A program made the translations under genes and the position numbers. A DNA stretch of 49,476 bases, taken from contig BDGG01000015.1 of the NCBI GenBank assembly GCA_001949185.1, positions 174,651 to 224,126 on the forward strand, written 5' to 3'. Below the pieces are notes generated by a model. The model had not been told where the DNA came from. It saw nothing but the letters and a program-made list of their open reading frames with translations, and made no database searches. This document shows, in pieces, positions 33,574-44,894 of the stretch. This DNA comes from Ramazzottius varieornatus (taxonomy: Eukaryota; Tardigrada; Eutardigrada; Parachela; Ramazzottiidae). Positions within the stretch are counted from its first letter, which is position 1, and every line of letters starts with the position of its first letter.

Positions 33574-36418
33574 ATGGATTTTTTAAAATACTTTGAACTG
33601 GTATTGGCACTTGTCGTGGTGAACTTGGGAAAGCCGAAAGGTAGAGTTCTTTTTATTATTAGAACCTGATTCAATCCGCTAAAATTATCGAAAAATCCAG
33701 TTCGATGCTATTTTTCAGCTTCCATGGAATGTCGCCTTTGTAAGTAGAAAGTCAAGCTCTGAAATTCTCTTCTGCGTCTTTCGGACTGGGTCTGACCGTA
33801 GACATTGCTCTGTTCCAGCTTCTGAGCACTCAGGGCCCTCCGATGGGCGTTTACCGCCACTGCAACACTACACGTACCAACCAGAAATTCCTGGTGAGTT
33901 GCTGCCCGTTAAACCAATGTCTCCAGTGCTTCGATTGGGCCGGAAGTAATGCCTAAGTTAGGTCCTCCTAGTTATCAACCAGGACAGCAGCACCCACGCG
34001 TGGACTGTAAACGAGAAAGCGGATGGACCCGACGGATGCAGACTGACCGTCGGCAGCACCGGCCACGATGCTCGAAAAATCCTGCCGGCATCATGCAGCG
34101 CCTTTGCCAGCACTCACATGTGAGAAACTTTGACGTTACTTCTTGACAATGGTTAGATTGGAAAATTGACTATCGAGCGCTCTCACTTGTTGCTTTTTGT
34201 ACAGAGGACTGTATATTCTCTACGGAACAACCCCGCCACATCGCGGTATTGCGGCTCACAGTCTTCAATGCCGCAACACTCAGCCCATCAGCGAAGAAAT
34301 GCTCTTTGTACCAACGTCATCTTTCGTCAAAAAAATTATGGTACGCGTACATCGAACTGCAACTTTCGGACCGCTGTGGCTTTTTATACATCCGCCGTGT
34401 GTGGCAGGTGTCCGAAAAAGGACCTGATCAACAGAGGGCCTCACTGATCATCATGCTTCACGTGGACGGATATCCTTCTGCCCTTCAAATTCAAGCAAGT
34501 GATCGACGCTTCTGCGCCTTGTCATGTCCCGGCTTTCTGATGACAGTGAACATGAAAAAGCAAGCCTGAGGGAGTTTAGATTGTAAACTGTAGTCGCACT
34601 ACAGCAGTTGAACTAAAAAACGATTTGATTTGACGGAAACTACTTAATCAAAACACCGTACTTCCGGGCTATTAGCTACGGTGACTTCTAGGGTTAGAGC
34701 TAAAAATGATCGGGATAAATCATCCAGTGGCTGACGCAGGCATCGCGACACAGATCTTGTTGCAGACCACTAGAGAGCGCTTTCGGATATTGCCATGCTC
34801 GTTCACTTTTCCTCTCGTCCACGTGACCGATGTGGCGGTAATCGACCACCAGAAAGCCACCTTGGTGGTGTTTGCCCGCGACAACCCAGACAGAGCTGCA
34901 CCGACCAAATATCAGTACGCACCAATGTACCATTCTCCACATGCAGACCGGAACTCCACTCCCTGTGGCTACGTCCCTGTGGAACATACCGTGAAAGTCG
35001 ACCTGTGGCTACAAGACGGAACCATCAACGCAGTCTTTGTCCAGCAGGTAGCGAACACCCACCGAAGTTTCCTTCGGTTCTTTACCATTCGAATGACTGG
35101 TAAGAAATGCACGGCTGTGCGATGGAGACAGCAGGCGGTGATGGGCGCGACACCGTGGGAAACCGGCTTACCCATCGACCCTCAAGTCATCTACCCGTCC
35201 AATCTGTTTCCTTTTACGGTGGATAATATTCTCTGTGGTAAGGCATTTCATATCAAAGGCATAAAATTCACAACCTTTTTTTACATCACTTATTTTGCTA
35301 TTTGGAATGCCGGAAAACCGAACGTACTGTACATAAGCGTTATCCGAAGGGCCGCACGCTTCCTGCTGACAGCAACGCAGACGTGCGCCACTTGTAATGA
35401 AACAATCCCCATTTCGTTTGCTCATCTCTTCTTTATTTGACGTTCTGCGATACAGTGGGTTTGAGTTGTTGATTAATCAGGTGTATTTGATAGGTGTTCA
35501 GGACATAAAAATTATCAAAGTGGGCGAGTCAGTCACCCTGATTGTCGCTGTGTCCAACACACAGTCTTGTCTAGAAAACTCCTGCAGCGCCGAGGACCAT
35601 CTGACGTTCGAGCAAGCTAATCCGCACCGCTGTGTTAGTTTCTGCGGATGCCCATACGCCATATCTACCTCGTTCGTCATGCTGTACAACCGGGAGTCCA
35701 AAAAGTTTGACCTTGACGTGGAGAAGCCCTTATCGTTTCGAACTTTCAAGAAAGGTCCTGATTTGGTAAGACGACGAACTTCCAATGCCGAATTTCTCCT
35801 CTAAAGGCAATATCTTTTTCTGTGCCCAAATTTAGGCGACGGATATTGAGACCATCGTACTGTCTTGTTGTACGCTCATTCAGCTATGCAGTTCAACAGG
35901 AGCTTGTGAACTGTACTCCCTCCACATCGATCAGCCAGCACACGCCCTGACTTTGACCCATCTGGCCGATGCTCGCCTTCCTTCCATGACACAAGGAAGT
36001 GCGGTGAAACTCTGCCCGGAAGGCAGGGCTGTGATCAGCTACACCGATTTCGATTACGAGCAGAACAACCGTAAGTCGCTCGTCCATCCTTTTGCCAAGA
36101 GAGGAGCGATACTTTGTCAACGTAACTTATGTCGTAGGGGCGAATATTTTCACTATGTCCTGCTGGCAAAAGCGTGAGCTCCAAGAGAGTGAAGGACGCT
36201 TCCATCTCGCTCTGAGCAACGGCTCTGGATCCTACATTCCGGTCTCGGAAAGCCTTCCTGCCAGTAGACCGGTTGGCGCTGTTCAGCGCTCACTGTTTTA
36301 CGTCACCAACACCGACAGGCCACCTTTCGCAAATCCCTTCAGCAGGCCTTTTCGTGATGTAGAAAAACAGAATGCTTACAATCGATCTTCATTTCCTCAT
36401 AGACTCAAAGACAACTGA
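33574..36418 (+). CDS. Gene E: secreted beta-propeller-like protein (10 exons, one GC-AG intron)
   Basis: Exons: 33574-33640, 33719-33739, 33819-33893, 33972-34119, 34205-34340, 34408-34494, 34766-35237, 35494-35765, 35836-36070, 36138-36418; total 1,794 nt, 597 residues, frame closes. MDFLKYFELVLALVVVNL is a signal peptide. The ectodomain fills most of the protein with no long tail: LYILYGTTP, ASLIIMLHVDGYPSALQIQ, VHVTDVAVIDHQ, ATLVVFA, VDLWLQDGTINAVFVQQV, ILCGVQDIKIIKVGESVTLI, TSFVMLYNRESKKFDLD, GRAVISYTDFDYE. The run VQDIKII..ESVTLIVAVSN then SFVMLYNRESKKFDL is what suggests EAR/EPTP-type propeller repeats. Intron 6 has a GC donor (CAA|GCAAGT at 34495) and a strong acceptor at 34765; joining there restores the alignment with gene F exactly. 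It is the shortest and probably simplest member of the family. Confidence 0.85.
35348..35400. repeat. Palindromic intron element 23
   Basis: Gene E intron 7. Left arm degenerate (GGCCGCACGCTTCCTGCTG), right arm ACGTGCGCCACTTG intact. Confidence 0.7.
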
Positions 36419-36451
36419 ATATAAAATTCCAAATTTCACAAATCAGTCGTG

Positions 36452-36457
36452 AATAAA
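36452..36457 (+). terminator. Poly(A) signal AATAAA of gene E
   Basis: AATAAA 34 bp after the gene E stop, in the short gap before the convergent minus-strand gene. Confidence 0.6.
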
Positions 36458-36558
36458 TTTGTTAATCTATACTGAGACTTCAAATTGTGTGTTCTGCTGG
36501 TAGAAAACCATTTAGCTAAAAGGGAAATTTCGTTTGATTTGAAACGGGCCAAAAATTA

Positions 36559-38113
36559 TCAGTTGTCCATGCTTTTGGAAAGTTGAAGCATCTGACCGCC
36601 CAAGAGCATCATCTTTTCCCGCAGGCAACTTAAAGGTTCGTCCCATTCTGACGGCGAGTGGTGTGCGTTCAGTCCCTTGGGACAAGTGGCGCACTTCCCT
36701 TGCATTGGTCCACCTTCACAACATTTCCTCTCGACATCCCGGAGGCTCATGTTATTAAACAGGTGCGCTAGTCGGTCGAACTGTCCTCCCAGCAGTCCGA
36801 GCTTCTCGGTCAAGCAGGCAACCGGCTCTTGCCACTGGAACTGTCCATGATTTTGCATTCTTGCGTCTGAGCGGCAGATACCCGTAGCCGATCTGCAGAC
36901 GTCGTTGTCGCACTGCTGAGTCATTCTCCCGTACGGATAAGGCATCTGCTGGCCGAAACCTTTTCCGCACATGGAGTCCAGACAACTCAGCGTACCACAG
37001 CTTTCGTGGCTATCAATGTAGGCTCTTGGCTGATACCACCTTGCTGAAGCCTGCTCGTTCAACGGTCCGCCCACCGTTAACATCATTGACATTTTCCGTT
37101 GAATCCTAGCCACCGATTCCGTCATATCCAGACCCTTCTCATCAGGACCGACTGCAGCAGGCTGGCCTTGGGAGATTCCCTGGTTCGTGCTCATCATGTT
37201 TAATCTGGGGCAAGGTGGCCGCGCTTCACCTCGCAGGAACTTACAGCATCCGCGCATGTGGCTGGGCGTCATACTTGGCACTGGTTGTGGCCCTTGATCA
37301 TGGCACAGGGACATGGTGCTGTCCAAGGGCGGCCACATACCCCAGTCCATCCACTGCTGGAAGTCCAGTTGAGATCGAGTAAGATTAGCCTGTGATTGAG
37401 TCGCTGGACCGTGGACGTAAGTCCGGCTGGGCGAATCATTACCCAGGAACATGGAAGGCGTGCTCCATGGTCCAAAGAATTTGGGTCTCCAGGGTCCCCC
37501 AATGTCTTCCAAGAACATGGCTTGTGACTGGCTGATGGGCGTCAGTTGAGGCATGCTAGGGTCGGAGATGCGGGAAGGCACCTGTGGCAGCGATTGCTGC
37601 GACGCCTTTTCCAAGTTTTCCGAAGGTCGAGGCCGAGGTCCAAACTGCCTCTGACTGTGCACCGAGTCTGAGGGTTGGGGCCAAGAACCCTGTTGGTTGG
37701 ACATGGACTCGGAGTAACGTCTGAGCAGGCTGGGTCGTTGGACATTACTCTGGTTTGGAGTGGAAGTGGATGCGCGCATCGGGCTGGTGTTGTTCGACGG
37801 CTCGAAAGATGGCATCCAGTTGGTGTGGTTGACGAACCGTTGGTGAGCAGGGCGGGACATTTGTGAGTCGTAAGGTATAACGGCGTTGTTGGGCGACGGA
37901 GAGGGGCCCCGGGGGGATTGACGGTCGTTCCACCGTTCGTGAGCAGGACGAGACATGCTGGGGTCGTACGGCGTAACGGCAAATCGGCGGTACGGCTTAC
38001 CGGTGAAACTTTCTCCTGGAACAATGGCCTGGTTCTGCTGGTTCCGATGGTAGTGAGGAAATCGTTCGGTCGAGAAATGCATGAGGTCGTCTTGAGCGCG
38101 GTTCTGAGGCTCT

Positions 38114-38146
<33 letters not shown>

Positions 38147-39100
38147 CGAGCCTGACTTTGCTGTGCAGTCGGTAAAATGGGACTAGGTGGAGGATGTGGG
38201 AAACCCATGGAGGCCTGAGAAGGCAGTCGCGCGTGGCTGCTGAACGGGGTGGGCATTTCGGACTGCATGAACTCCATGGAAGAGGAGTTGCTCATTAATT
38301 GAGGCATTGGATTCTCATTGGCGAACCTCTAAAACCAGAAAGTTCTGTCAGCGCTGTTCCAGTTGCCGATACGCTAACCCTTAGTCATAAGAAGGGCGGA
38401 TCATTTTTTTCAAACGATGTCGTACACTGAGTTCGCTCCGCCCTCTCAGGTGGTCGGAAGAAAGCCAAGCCCTCACGTAAAAACTGCTCTATCGATCATG
38501 CAAAGACCGCTGATTTCTTTATTTCATTTTGTGTCATTATTACTTACCCATTCGATCAACCGGTATGAATTGGAATGAGAGGAAGAGTCAGTCGGCACCA
38601 TTTTTTTACGATATTTCACCCACCTCCATGTCAGTCGGATGAAATTCTTCTAGCTTTTCCAACACGTGTCGCACTTGCAGCTGCACTTCATAGGGGAATG
38701 CTCCCGCCAGGGTCTCGACTAACCTGGCCAGCCTCTTACCCACTTCGATCTGCTTCATGACCTCCACATGTAGTCCATAAGCCATCTCGTAATAAATCAT
38801 GCACGTCTGCTGAATATCCTCTCGGTGCTTCTGTTCGTAGCGCAGCGCTCGCTCGGCCGAGCGCACATCCTGCCTCATGGTCTCAATTTCATTCAACAAG
38901 AACCCATGATCAGCACTGAGTTTCGGTTTCGATACAGATGGACCCAGTCGATCCATGTCGGAGAACATGCGGTTATGGGATACAATAGCGTCGGCCATAC
39001 GCCGCATTCCAGCTTCCCGCTCAGGTGTAATACTGACACCGGGCGCGATTCGCTCCATCCAGAAACGCCGGACCTGCTCGTAAGCTGTCTGCGAATCCAT
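36559..39100 (-). CDS. Groucho/TLE Q-domain-like protein lacking WD40, with Cys-rich repeat tail (2 exons)
   Basis: Minus-strand exons 38624-39100 and 36559-38328 (donor GAG|GTGGGT, acceptor TTTTAG|AGG), 748 residues. Residues about 60-150 match the tetramerising Q domain of Groucho/TLE corepressors: MIYYEMAYGLHVEVMKQIEV followed by GKRLARLVETL. Groucho proteins continue with GP, CcN, SP and a C-terminal WD40 propeller; none is present here. Instead there is a polyglutamine run (about 218-229), a low-complexity middle rich in Ser, Pro, Gln and Met with two copies of PYDxxMSRPAH(E/Q)R(W/F), and a Cys-rich end. Two 26-residue repeats close the protein: WQEPVACLTEKLGLLGGQ and WDEPLSCLREKMMLLGGQ. 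No signal peptide, so cytoplasmic or nuclear. A Q-domain-only protein could act as a dominant modulator of Groucho, as AES/TLE5 does; that is inference. Confidence 0.8.
38110..38146 (-). repeat. CAG/CAA run encoding polyglutamine
   Basis: Mixed CAG and CAA codons encode about 12 consecutive Gln in the minus-strand Q-domain gene. The mixture of codons suggests a fairly stable tract. Confidence 0.9.
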
Positions 39101-39571
39101 TTCGTCAGCTTCGATGGAATAGGTCTAATGGTAAAAATACTTCAGCAGAGAATTTCCAGATATTACCAAAGAGGAAGGTCCAAAGACCCCGCATGACTTC
39201 CGTTTCCATAGGGTCAAAGCAGCCAACCCTTGGTAACAAGCCCACCAGAGGTCAGCACTGGTCGGCGGTTGCATTATGTTCACACTATCCAACACTTCCT
39301 TCTCCTTCTCGGTGTAGCTAGCTTATGCTCGCTTTGTTCCAACGTGAGAAAAAGAGGGCAGAACGCCAATCCGCTTAACGAGTGTGCGTTACGATAGAAG
39401 TTGTTTGCTCAGAACAAACGAAAATTTCAAAAATGGAGAACAGGGCGGTAAGTGTCAGCCACGAAGACGCGTTACAGTAACTCATGCCGGGCACTTCAGC
39501 ATGTTTCTTCATCCTTCTGACACCGCTAGCGTTGAGATTGACGATAGCTCGTTTGGTATAAACTAACGGAA
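39101..39571. promoter_or_regulatory. Divergent intergenic region
   Basis: About 470 bp between the minus-strand Q-domain gene and the first membrane-protein gene. An ATG at 39433 followed by GTAAGT could be an alternative first exon joining at GAG|GAA (39590s) of the membrane gene in frame; no other element recognised. Confidence 0.4.
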
Positions 39572-40109
39572 ATGTCAAATTTTCTCACTGAGGAAGTGCA
39601 GCGGCGCTCCATGTTGAATGGTCTCGGCAGCGTGCAAGTCTTCCTTGGCGCCACCAACAGTACCCGAACAGTACCATATCAACGCTATGCTTTGTAAGTA
39701 CGATTGCTGCTTGAGCTTAACCAATCGTCCTTTTAAACGTCCTCGTCGTCTATCCCATGAATGTTTTGGGATTATTGCAGCCTTGAACATCGAAAACGAA
39801 TCCTGGTACTCCGGCATCTGGATAGGAGTCCTTTTGCTACGGACCGGCTTACTTGCTTTCTCCTATCCTTCGGAAGTTAGACTACGCACCCGGATGTCAG
39901 TCTGCCTAATTTTCAATATGCTGATGGCTGTCTTATCTTTCGTTGTCGCTGTTCGACTGATAGTCTTGTCCACCAAGTCTAATTTTCCTCTGGTCACAAA
40001 AAGCCTCATGGCGAGCGAATTGGTCAATTCGGTCGTACAGATTCCACTCTGTATGGGGACAGCAGTGATGGCCGCTAAAATTAGAAATATCCTCGCTTTG
40101 GATAACTGA
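39572..40109 (+). CDS. Four-helix membrane protein 1 (short paralogue, 2 exons)
   Basis: Exons 39572-39659 and 39781-40109, 138 residues. Start chosen because MSNFLTEEVQRRSMLNGLGS aligns with the starts of the next two genes (RR at the same place, then GxxQxFLG). Hydrophobic segments: about 15-27 (weak), 38-52 (GIWIGVLLLRTGLLAF), 65-85 (VCLIFNMLMAVLSFVVAVRL), 103-125. The single intron is in phase 1 at the same place as in its paralogues. It lacks the Pro/Tyr C-terminal tail and part of the first helix region. The layout resembles MS4A/MARVEL-type tetraspan proteins, but I cannot assign the family. Confidence 0.7.
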
Positions 40110-40626
40110 AACCGGATGTACGAATATTTTTTAGTTCGAATCATTTTGGGCCACGTATGTAATCGTCGATTCAAAGTTTTCAATTCGATGACTGCTGTCT
40201 TCCCGTTCATCTAGCAAGCTATAATATCCGATGTGGCTTCTTAGAACCATATCGGCAGTGCTGAGCTCAGGCAGGAGGTTATGTCAACAGACAAGGTGAT
40301 TGCTGGCCGAAACAAAGAAACGATATCGTCGTGCTCACAGCATGGAGACAAAGTCCGGTGTTGTTAACAATTTTATCGCCTTCTGACTTCCTGCATGAGT
40401 GGCTAAACAAACAGGACGTACTCATGTAATTGAGCTGCATTGCAGACAGGGAAATCAGGCATTGTCGTGTCAGAATAACATCGTTAGTCACATGTACTGT
40501 GGAGATCGGGCAAATTTATACGAAGTTAAAACCGAGAAATCCCACTCCAACTGGTGTTCAAGAAAGCAGCAGTCGCAATAGTTCTCGACTTTCTGATCAC
40601 TCGAAAATTTGGTGCAACAGCCCAAA

Positions 40627-41334
40627 ATGTTCTCGGCGGAAGACGCTACTCGGCGGGCCACTCTAAAAGCATTTGGCAGTATCCAAATGTTTCTGGGTGT
40701 GACTGAATTTTGCGGAGCCATTGCTGGTAAGCTCAGCCAATTTTTCGCGGAGAATACAGTACAATGTGAAAGGCCCAACATTACTAGTCCCTTTTTTACA
40801 GTCGTAAGTATGAGCGATTCCGATAATCCGGTGGATAAAACGTACGCAGGGTTTTGGTCTAGCTTGTTCTACGTCTTCCTTGGCCTGCTATCCGTCGTGG
40901 GTTCCCGATTCGTCGAAGGAGCTCCGCCGCGCGGTGTCCTCCTGGCCTGTGTGATTCTCAATAGTATCGTGGCTGTCCTGTCCATCATCGTCGTCATCTT
41001 GTTCATAGTAGCGTTGTCGGTCCTCGATAACACCAGCTTTGGGCAAATTCCGAATAATAACAACGCCGGATGTTATGACATCGTTTTAACGTATGCCAAA
41101 ACCATACTTGTCGACAACATTATCAGGATGGCCCTTATCATTCCCATCTGCATCGCGGCAGCCGCAATCGCCAAAAGGATTCGCAACGCTACAGTCATTA
41201 CTACCACCCATCATATCACATACAGCGCACCAGCCCAGCCTTACGTCGTTACAAGTGCCAATCCTGGATATAGCGCTGCGGCACCAGGATATCCTGCGGG
41301 ATCTGGCCCATATCCCGGTCATCCTAGCGCCTAA
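40627..41334 (+). CDS. Four-helix membrane protein 2 (2 exons)
   Basis: Exons 40627-40726 and 40802-41334, 210 residues. Helices at about 12-33 (SIQMFLGVTEFCGAIAG), 50-70 (GFWSSLFYVFLGLLSVVG), 77-103 (GVLLACVILNSIVAVLSIIV) and 132-158 (NIIRMALIIPICIAAAAIA). The C-terminal tail after THHITYSAPAQPYV is Pro/Tyr/Gly-rich with YPGHP-type motifs and is probably cytoplasmic; such tails often bind WW domains. The loop between helices 3 and 4 contains one Cys and an Asn run. Pattern FWS(S/G)L(L/F)Y(V/I)FLG resembles MS4A-like tetraspans; family membership not proven. A tandem duplicate of its neighbours with a conserved phase-1 intron. Confidence 0.85.
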   Translation: MFSAEDATRRATLKAFGSIQMFLGVTEFCGAIAGKLSQFFAENTVQCERPNITSPFFTVVSMSDSDNPVDKTYAGFWSSLFYVFLGLLSVVGSRFVEGAPPRGVLLACVILNSIVAVLSIIVVILFIVALSVLDNTSFGQIPNNNNAGCYDIVLTYAKTILVDNIIRMALIIPICIAAAAIAKRIRNATVITTTHHITYSAPAQPYVVTSANPGYSAAAPGYPAGSGPYPGHPSA

Positions 41335-41398
41335 AGTGATACGAGGAGAAAATAAGTTAATGGATGTACACTACTCGTACCCCATTGTCAAAAATATT

Positions 41399-41404
41399 AA
41401 TAAA
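41399..41404 (+). terminator. Poly(A) signal AATAAA of membrane protein gene 2
   Basis: AATAAA 65 bp after the stop at 41334. Confidence 0.6.
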
Positions 41405-42180
41405 TGATCGAACTTGAACCGGCTTAAAACGCCTGTGTTTTTGAAGCCTCTGAAAATGAAATTACGAGTCCAGATGACCCTTCGTCTACTAACCAATAAG
41501 CTAAAGCAGGCCGTGTGTGCTATATGTATCGAGAGCGAGTTGATCTATTCGACAACAGCTAACTCTTATTTGTTTTATGAGATTGTCGACTGAAGCACAT
41601 CGAAGTAAAATTAGAGACAGTCAGTCACTTTGAAAACCTCGTACGAGTACTTGGTTTGCTCACTAAAGATAATCTCGAAATATGGCTGTGTGTTTGGCGA
41701 AGACCATGAGGCATGCTTTGTAACTTCCCGAACAGTACCATTTCGCAGTTTGAGACAGTTCGGCGATGTGCGGGGTTTTCCGTTCCGAGTTCTGCCGATA
41801 TCAGTAGATATGCTGGATACAGTTTACAGCCTAATGTAATAATGGCCGATTGTGTCAATCGTCGAGAAGACGACGGCGAAAACAAAGAAGAAATCGATAC
41901 AAGGAGTAGCTCGTAATTTCCTAACAGCTCACCTTTCAACTTTGAACTTGATAAGGTGTACACGAGGGTCCCGTAATTGACAGCACATTAAGGCGCCAAC
42001 CAAGGTTTTTTAAGAGTATAGTTTCTCGTCAAAAAGGGTGTCCACGACTAATCTGCTCTGCTACTGTGAGGTGCCACTGTGGAGGCACATGCTTTTCTTG
42101 TCTGCAGCCTTTTCAAAAACACTCGCAGTTCGCATCTGATCACTTTCTGGAACTAGAACGATACTTTGAAATTTCGCATA
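41405..42180. other. Intergenic between membrane genes 2 and 3
   Basis: No exon supported; short open frames lack hydrophobic or family features. Confidence 0.5.
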
Positions 42181-42840
42181 ATGTCTTCAACGGGAGTAGG
42201 AAACCGGCGGTTCATCTTAAAAGCATGTGGGTGTATTCAGATTTTTCTGGGTTTGTCGGCGTTCGGCGGAGCCATTAGCGGTAAGTCAACTCAAAGGACT
42301 ACAGTGGTTTGTACATTAAAGAGTTTCGGTTTCTTCCAAAAACGTTTTCTGTTAATCAGCAGCTCATGCCTAATTTCAGCTGTGGTCCTGGGCGCCAAGG
42401 TGGATCTGTCCTACTCAGGCTTCTGGTCTGGACTGCTCTACATATTCCTGGGTATGCTGTCCATTCAGGGTTCGCGCTTTGACGACTACAGCCAGCCTCA
42501 CCGGGGTATGCTGCTGGCTTGCATGGTCCTCAACCTCATCGTCTCCGCCACGTCCGTGTTCAACGCCATCTGGTTCATCATATCTATATTGAAAATCGGC
42601 CGTGAAAGTTTTGACATCCCTTACGGTCCAGCCACGGGCAAATGTCTTACTATCGTGGTTTCCTACGCACATGCCATCTTGGTGGACAGCATCATCAGAA
42701 CCACCCTGATCATTCCCGTTTGCATCATGGCGGCCCTGACGGCAAACAAACTTCGCAATGCCGTTGGCGTAACTACCACCACCCACCACGTGGCCCCCAG
42801 CGCTCCAGCACAGCCTTACGTCACCAACACCCAGCCTTGA
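42181..42840 (+). CDS. Four-helix membrane protein 3 (2 exons)
   Basis: Exons 42181-42280 and 42380-42840, 186 residues. Closest to membrane protein 2: CGCIQIFLGLSAFGGAISG (helix 1), YSGFWSGLLYIFLGMLSIQG (helix 2), MLLACMVLNLIVSATSVF (helix 3), DSIIRTTLIIPVCIMAALTA (helix 4), and the same THH-x-APSAPAQPYV start of the tail, which here ends after ten more residues. The phase-1 intron is at the identical position. It ends shortly before AATAAA at 42944. Confidence 0.85.
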   Translation: MSSTGVGNRRFILKACGCIQIFLGLSAFGGAISGKSTQRTTVVCTLKSFGFFQKRFLLISSSCLISAVVLGAKVDLSYSGFWSGLLYIFLGMLSIQGSRFDDYSQPHRGMLLACMVLNLIVSATSVFNAIWFIISILKIGRESFDIPYGPATGKCLTIVVSYAHAILVDSIIRTTLIIPVCIMAALTANKLRNAVGVTTTTHHVAPSAPAQPYVTNTQP

Positions 42841-42943
42841 TACAACGTTGCAACATTCGGTTATCCTTCCAACTCTGTACCTTCCAATTCTGTATCCTTC
42901 CAATTCTGTACCCGGGAAATCCCACTGCCGATCGCCAGCAGAC

Positions 42944-42949
42944 AATAAA
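42944..42949 (+). terminator. Poly(A) signal AATAAA of membrane protein gene 3
   Basis: AATAAA 104 bp after the stop at 42840. Confidence 0.55.
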
Positions 42950-44816
42950 AATTTGATATCGCAAATTATCAATGTCTTATGTCTGGCGACGTCTCCGTTT
43001 TCGAGCTTGCCGTAAAACCTCCTTTTTCCTACTTATCTTTCCTAGAATGTTGGGTCGTAGATTACGTGTTATCATACATGTCGTACCCGAACAAGGAAAC
43101 TGGTGCAATGGTTCTTGCCGAACTATCTACACAAGTACCAATAGCATACAGCAGTACGCTCGAGTACTTCGAACAAACACAGTATGTTCTCAGTAACTAC
43201 GCAAGTCCCACGACGCGACAACGGTGCCCGTAGTACAGTAATGTGACAAATAGGTCAACGGGTGAAAAAATGCAACGTTGAGGCTCTGTCGCGCACCTGT
43301 GCAGTACGCATGTTCAGTGCTTACAATGTATATCCTTCGCAGAGGACTCTCAAGACAGCAGTTGGCTTACTGTACACCAGCTTAAGTTTCTAGAGAGGGG
43401 GTTCCTCATCACTACTTTGCACTATTTACCATGGAGAACGACACTGTGAGGATGCCACCGTACCGCTGACTTCATTAAACTTTTTTTGCTGTCCCAGTTC
43501 TCCGATGTGGTTTGCGGCGTGACTTGTCACGTTATAGCGCTCTGGTGAAAAGCTGCCACTCACGTTCTTCCACAAAGCGCCTACTGATTTCATGGAAGAA
43601 AAAAAAATGCAGAAGTATCGACAATTCCGCGAAGGTTCACGCAACTGAAACTGACTCGTGGGCACAAGCTTCTTGACGCATGTCATGCGCGATGCTTCGG
43701 TGTCAACGCACCACAACATCTGGGGTAGTTCGTCGTCAAAGTTATGTATAGTATACAGTGGCTCTGATGGTCAGAGTACACCAAGAACTCACACAGTAAG
43801 ATCAGGAAACACTGCTGGGCGATATTCCAGAGTGATAACACTACTCGTAGTTATGCACACCACGAAACAGCACCAATCTTGAGGCCTCTGACGTACAGTC
43901 TGTACCAGCCAAGTTGATTTCTTAATTCTAAGAGCCCAGTAGGCTCTCAAAGCAGCGTGAAAACTATCCTATTCCTATTTTAAACGATTCACCACTTAAT
44001 TCTGTATCTGTCAAGCCATAGTGCGTGAAGAAAACGAGACTTGTTGAGTTAGAGTGAAAATCGAAAACGATCAGGACCGACGAAAATCGCGTCTCGACCC
44101 TGTTACCGCAAGGAACTCGGGACAATCTCTCTAAACAATTAAATTGTATGTGAACAGAAGTTGCCGAAATCGGTTTAAAAAGTATGTATAAACGATGTTT
44201 CCACAGACAACGGAAACTAATCGATGCCGTTCGGAACTTCAAAAAAACAAAACACTTCCTTTTTCATATCCAAAAAGAAATCCTCTAAAAGCAGTAAAAA
44301 AATACAGCGAGCAATTTACGAGCTCATTGGGGTACGTACCCTATGTCACAGCTTCTTGACGGTTTTCCGTGTTCGCGAATCAGATCCACAGACAGCGAAG
44401 CCACTGTGAAGTGCAAGTACCGCAGACCTGGTCTTTTCGGCTAGCAAAGGTGAAACAAGTTAGTTGTCATACGCCGAAACAGATTTCATTTGGAAAACGG
44501 CCGTTTCTGAGTTTCTGGGTAGCGTTTTATAACGCTCAGCTTTCGGTCCTGCTACCCTTCGTTGCAGAAAAATCTCAAATCAGGGTTTCATTCTGTTCAT
44601 CGTACGCATGTCTCAAACTAAGAAACAGGGCTACATTACACACGGAAAAAGAAGCGGGAATCAACTGTACGAAATTCAAATATTTATCGGAAGCTCAGGT
44701 GGAAGGGATCAACTTGGCTGGTACAGACTGTACTTAACGCTATCTATCATACAGCGATTTGTTACTCGTGGCGACACCACATACCAAGCTTTTTATTCTT
44801 GAGACTTCCACCCTTT

Positions 44817-44894
44817 CTTAGCCGCGGCTAAAAGTATTTTAGCCGCAGCTAAGAACGGCTAAACGGCTTATTTTAGCTTAACCAAGCCTTTTAT
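44817..44894. repeat. TTAGCCG-type palindromic repeat, copy 2
   Basis: Contains the perfect palindrome TTAGCCGCGGCTAA and then AAGTATTTTAGCCGC, AAGAACGGCTAAACGGCTTA, in the same order and orientation as at 40-150. It lies about 500 bp before gene F. Confidence 0.8.

Noticed and set aside
34692-34765. Exon start of gene E at 34692 with a duplicated domain segment
   Set aside because: The open frame is chance; a GC-AG intron restores exact correspondence with gene F without any duplication.
36680-36700. Another palindromic element (CAAGTGGCGCACTTCC)
   Set aside because: Only a half-site, lying in coding sequence (KCATCPKG) of the minus-strand Q-domain gene; no second arm. It may be chance or a relic.
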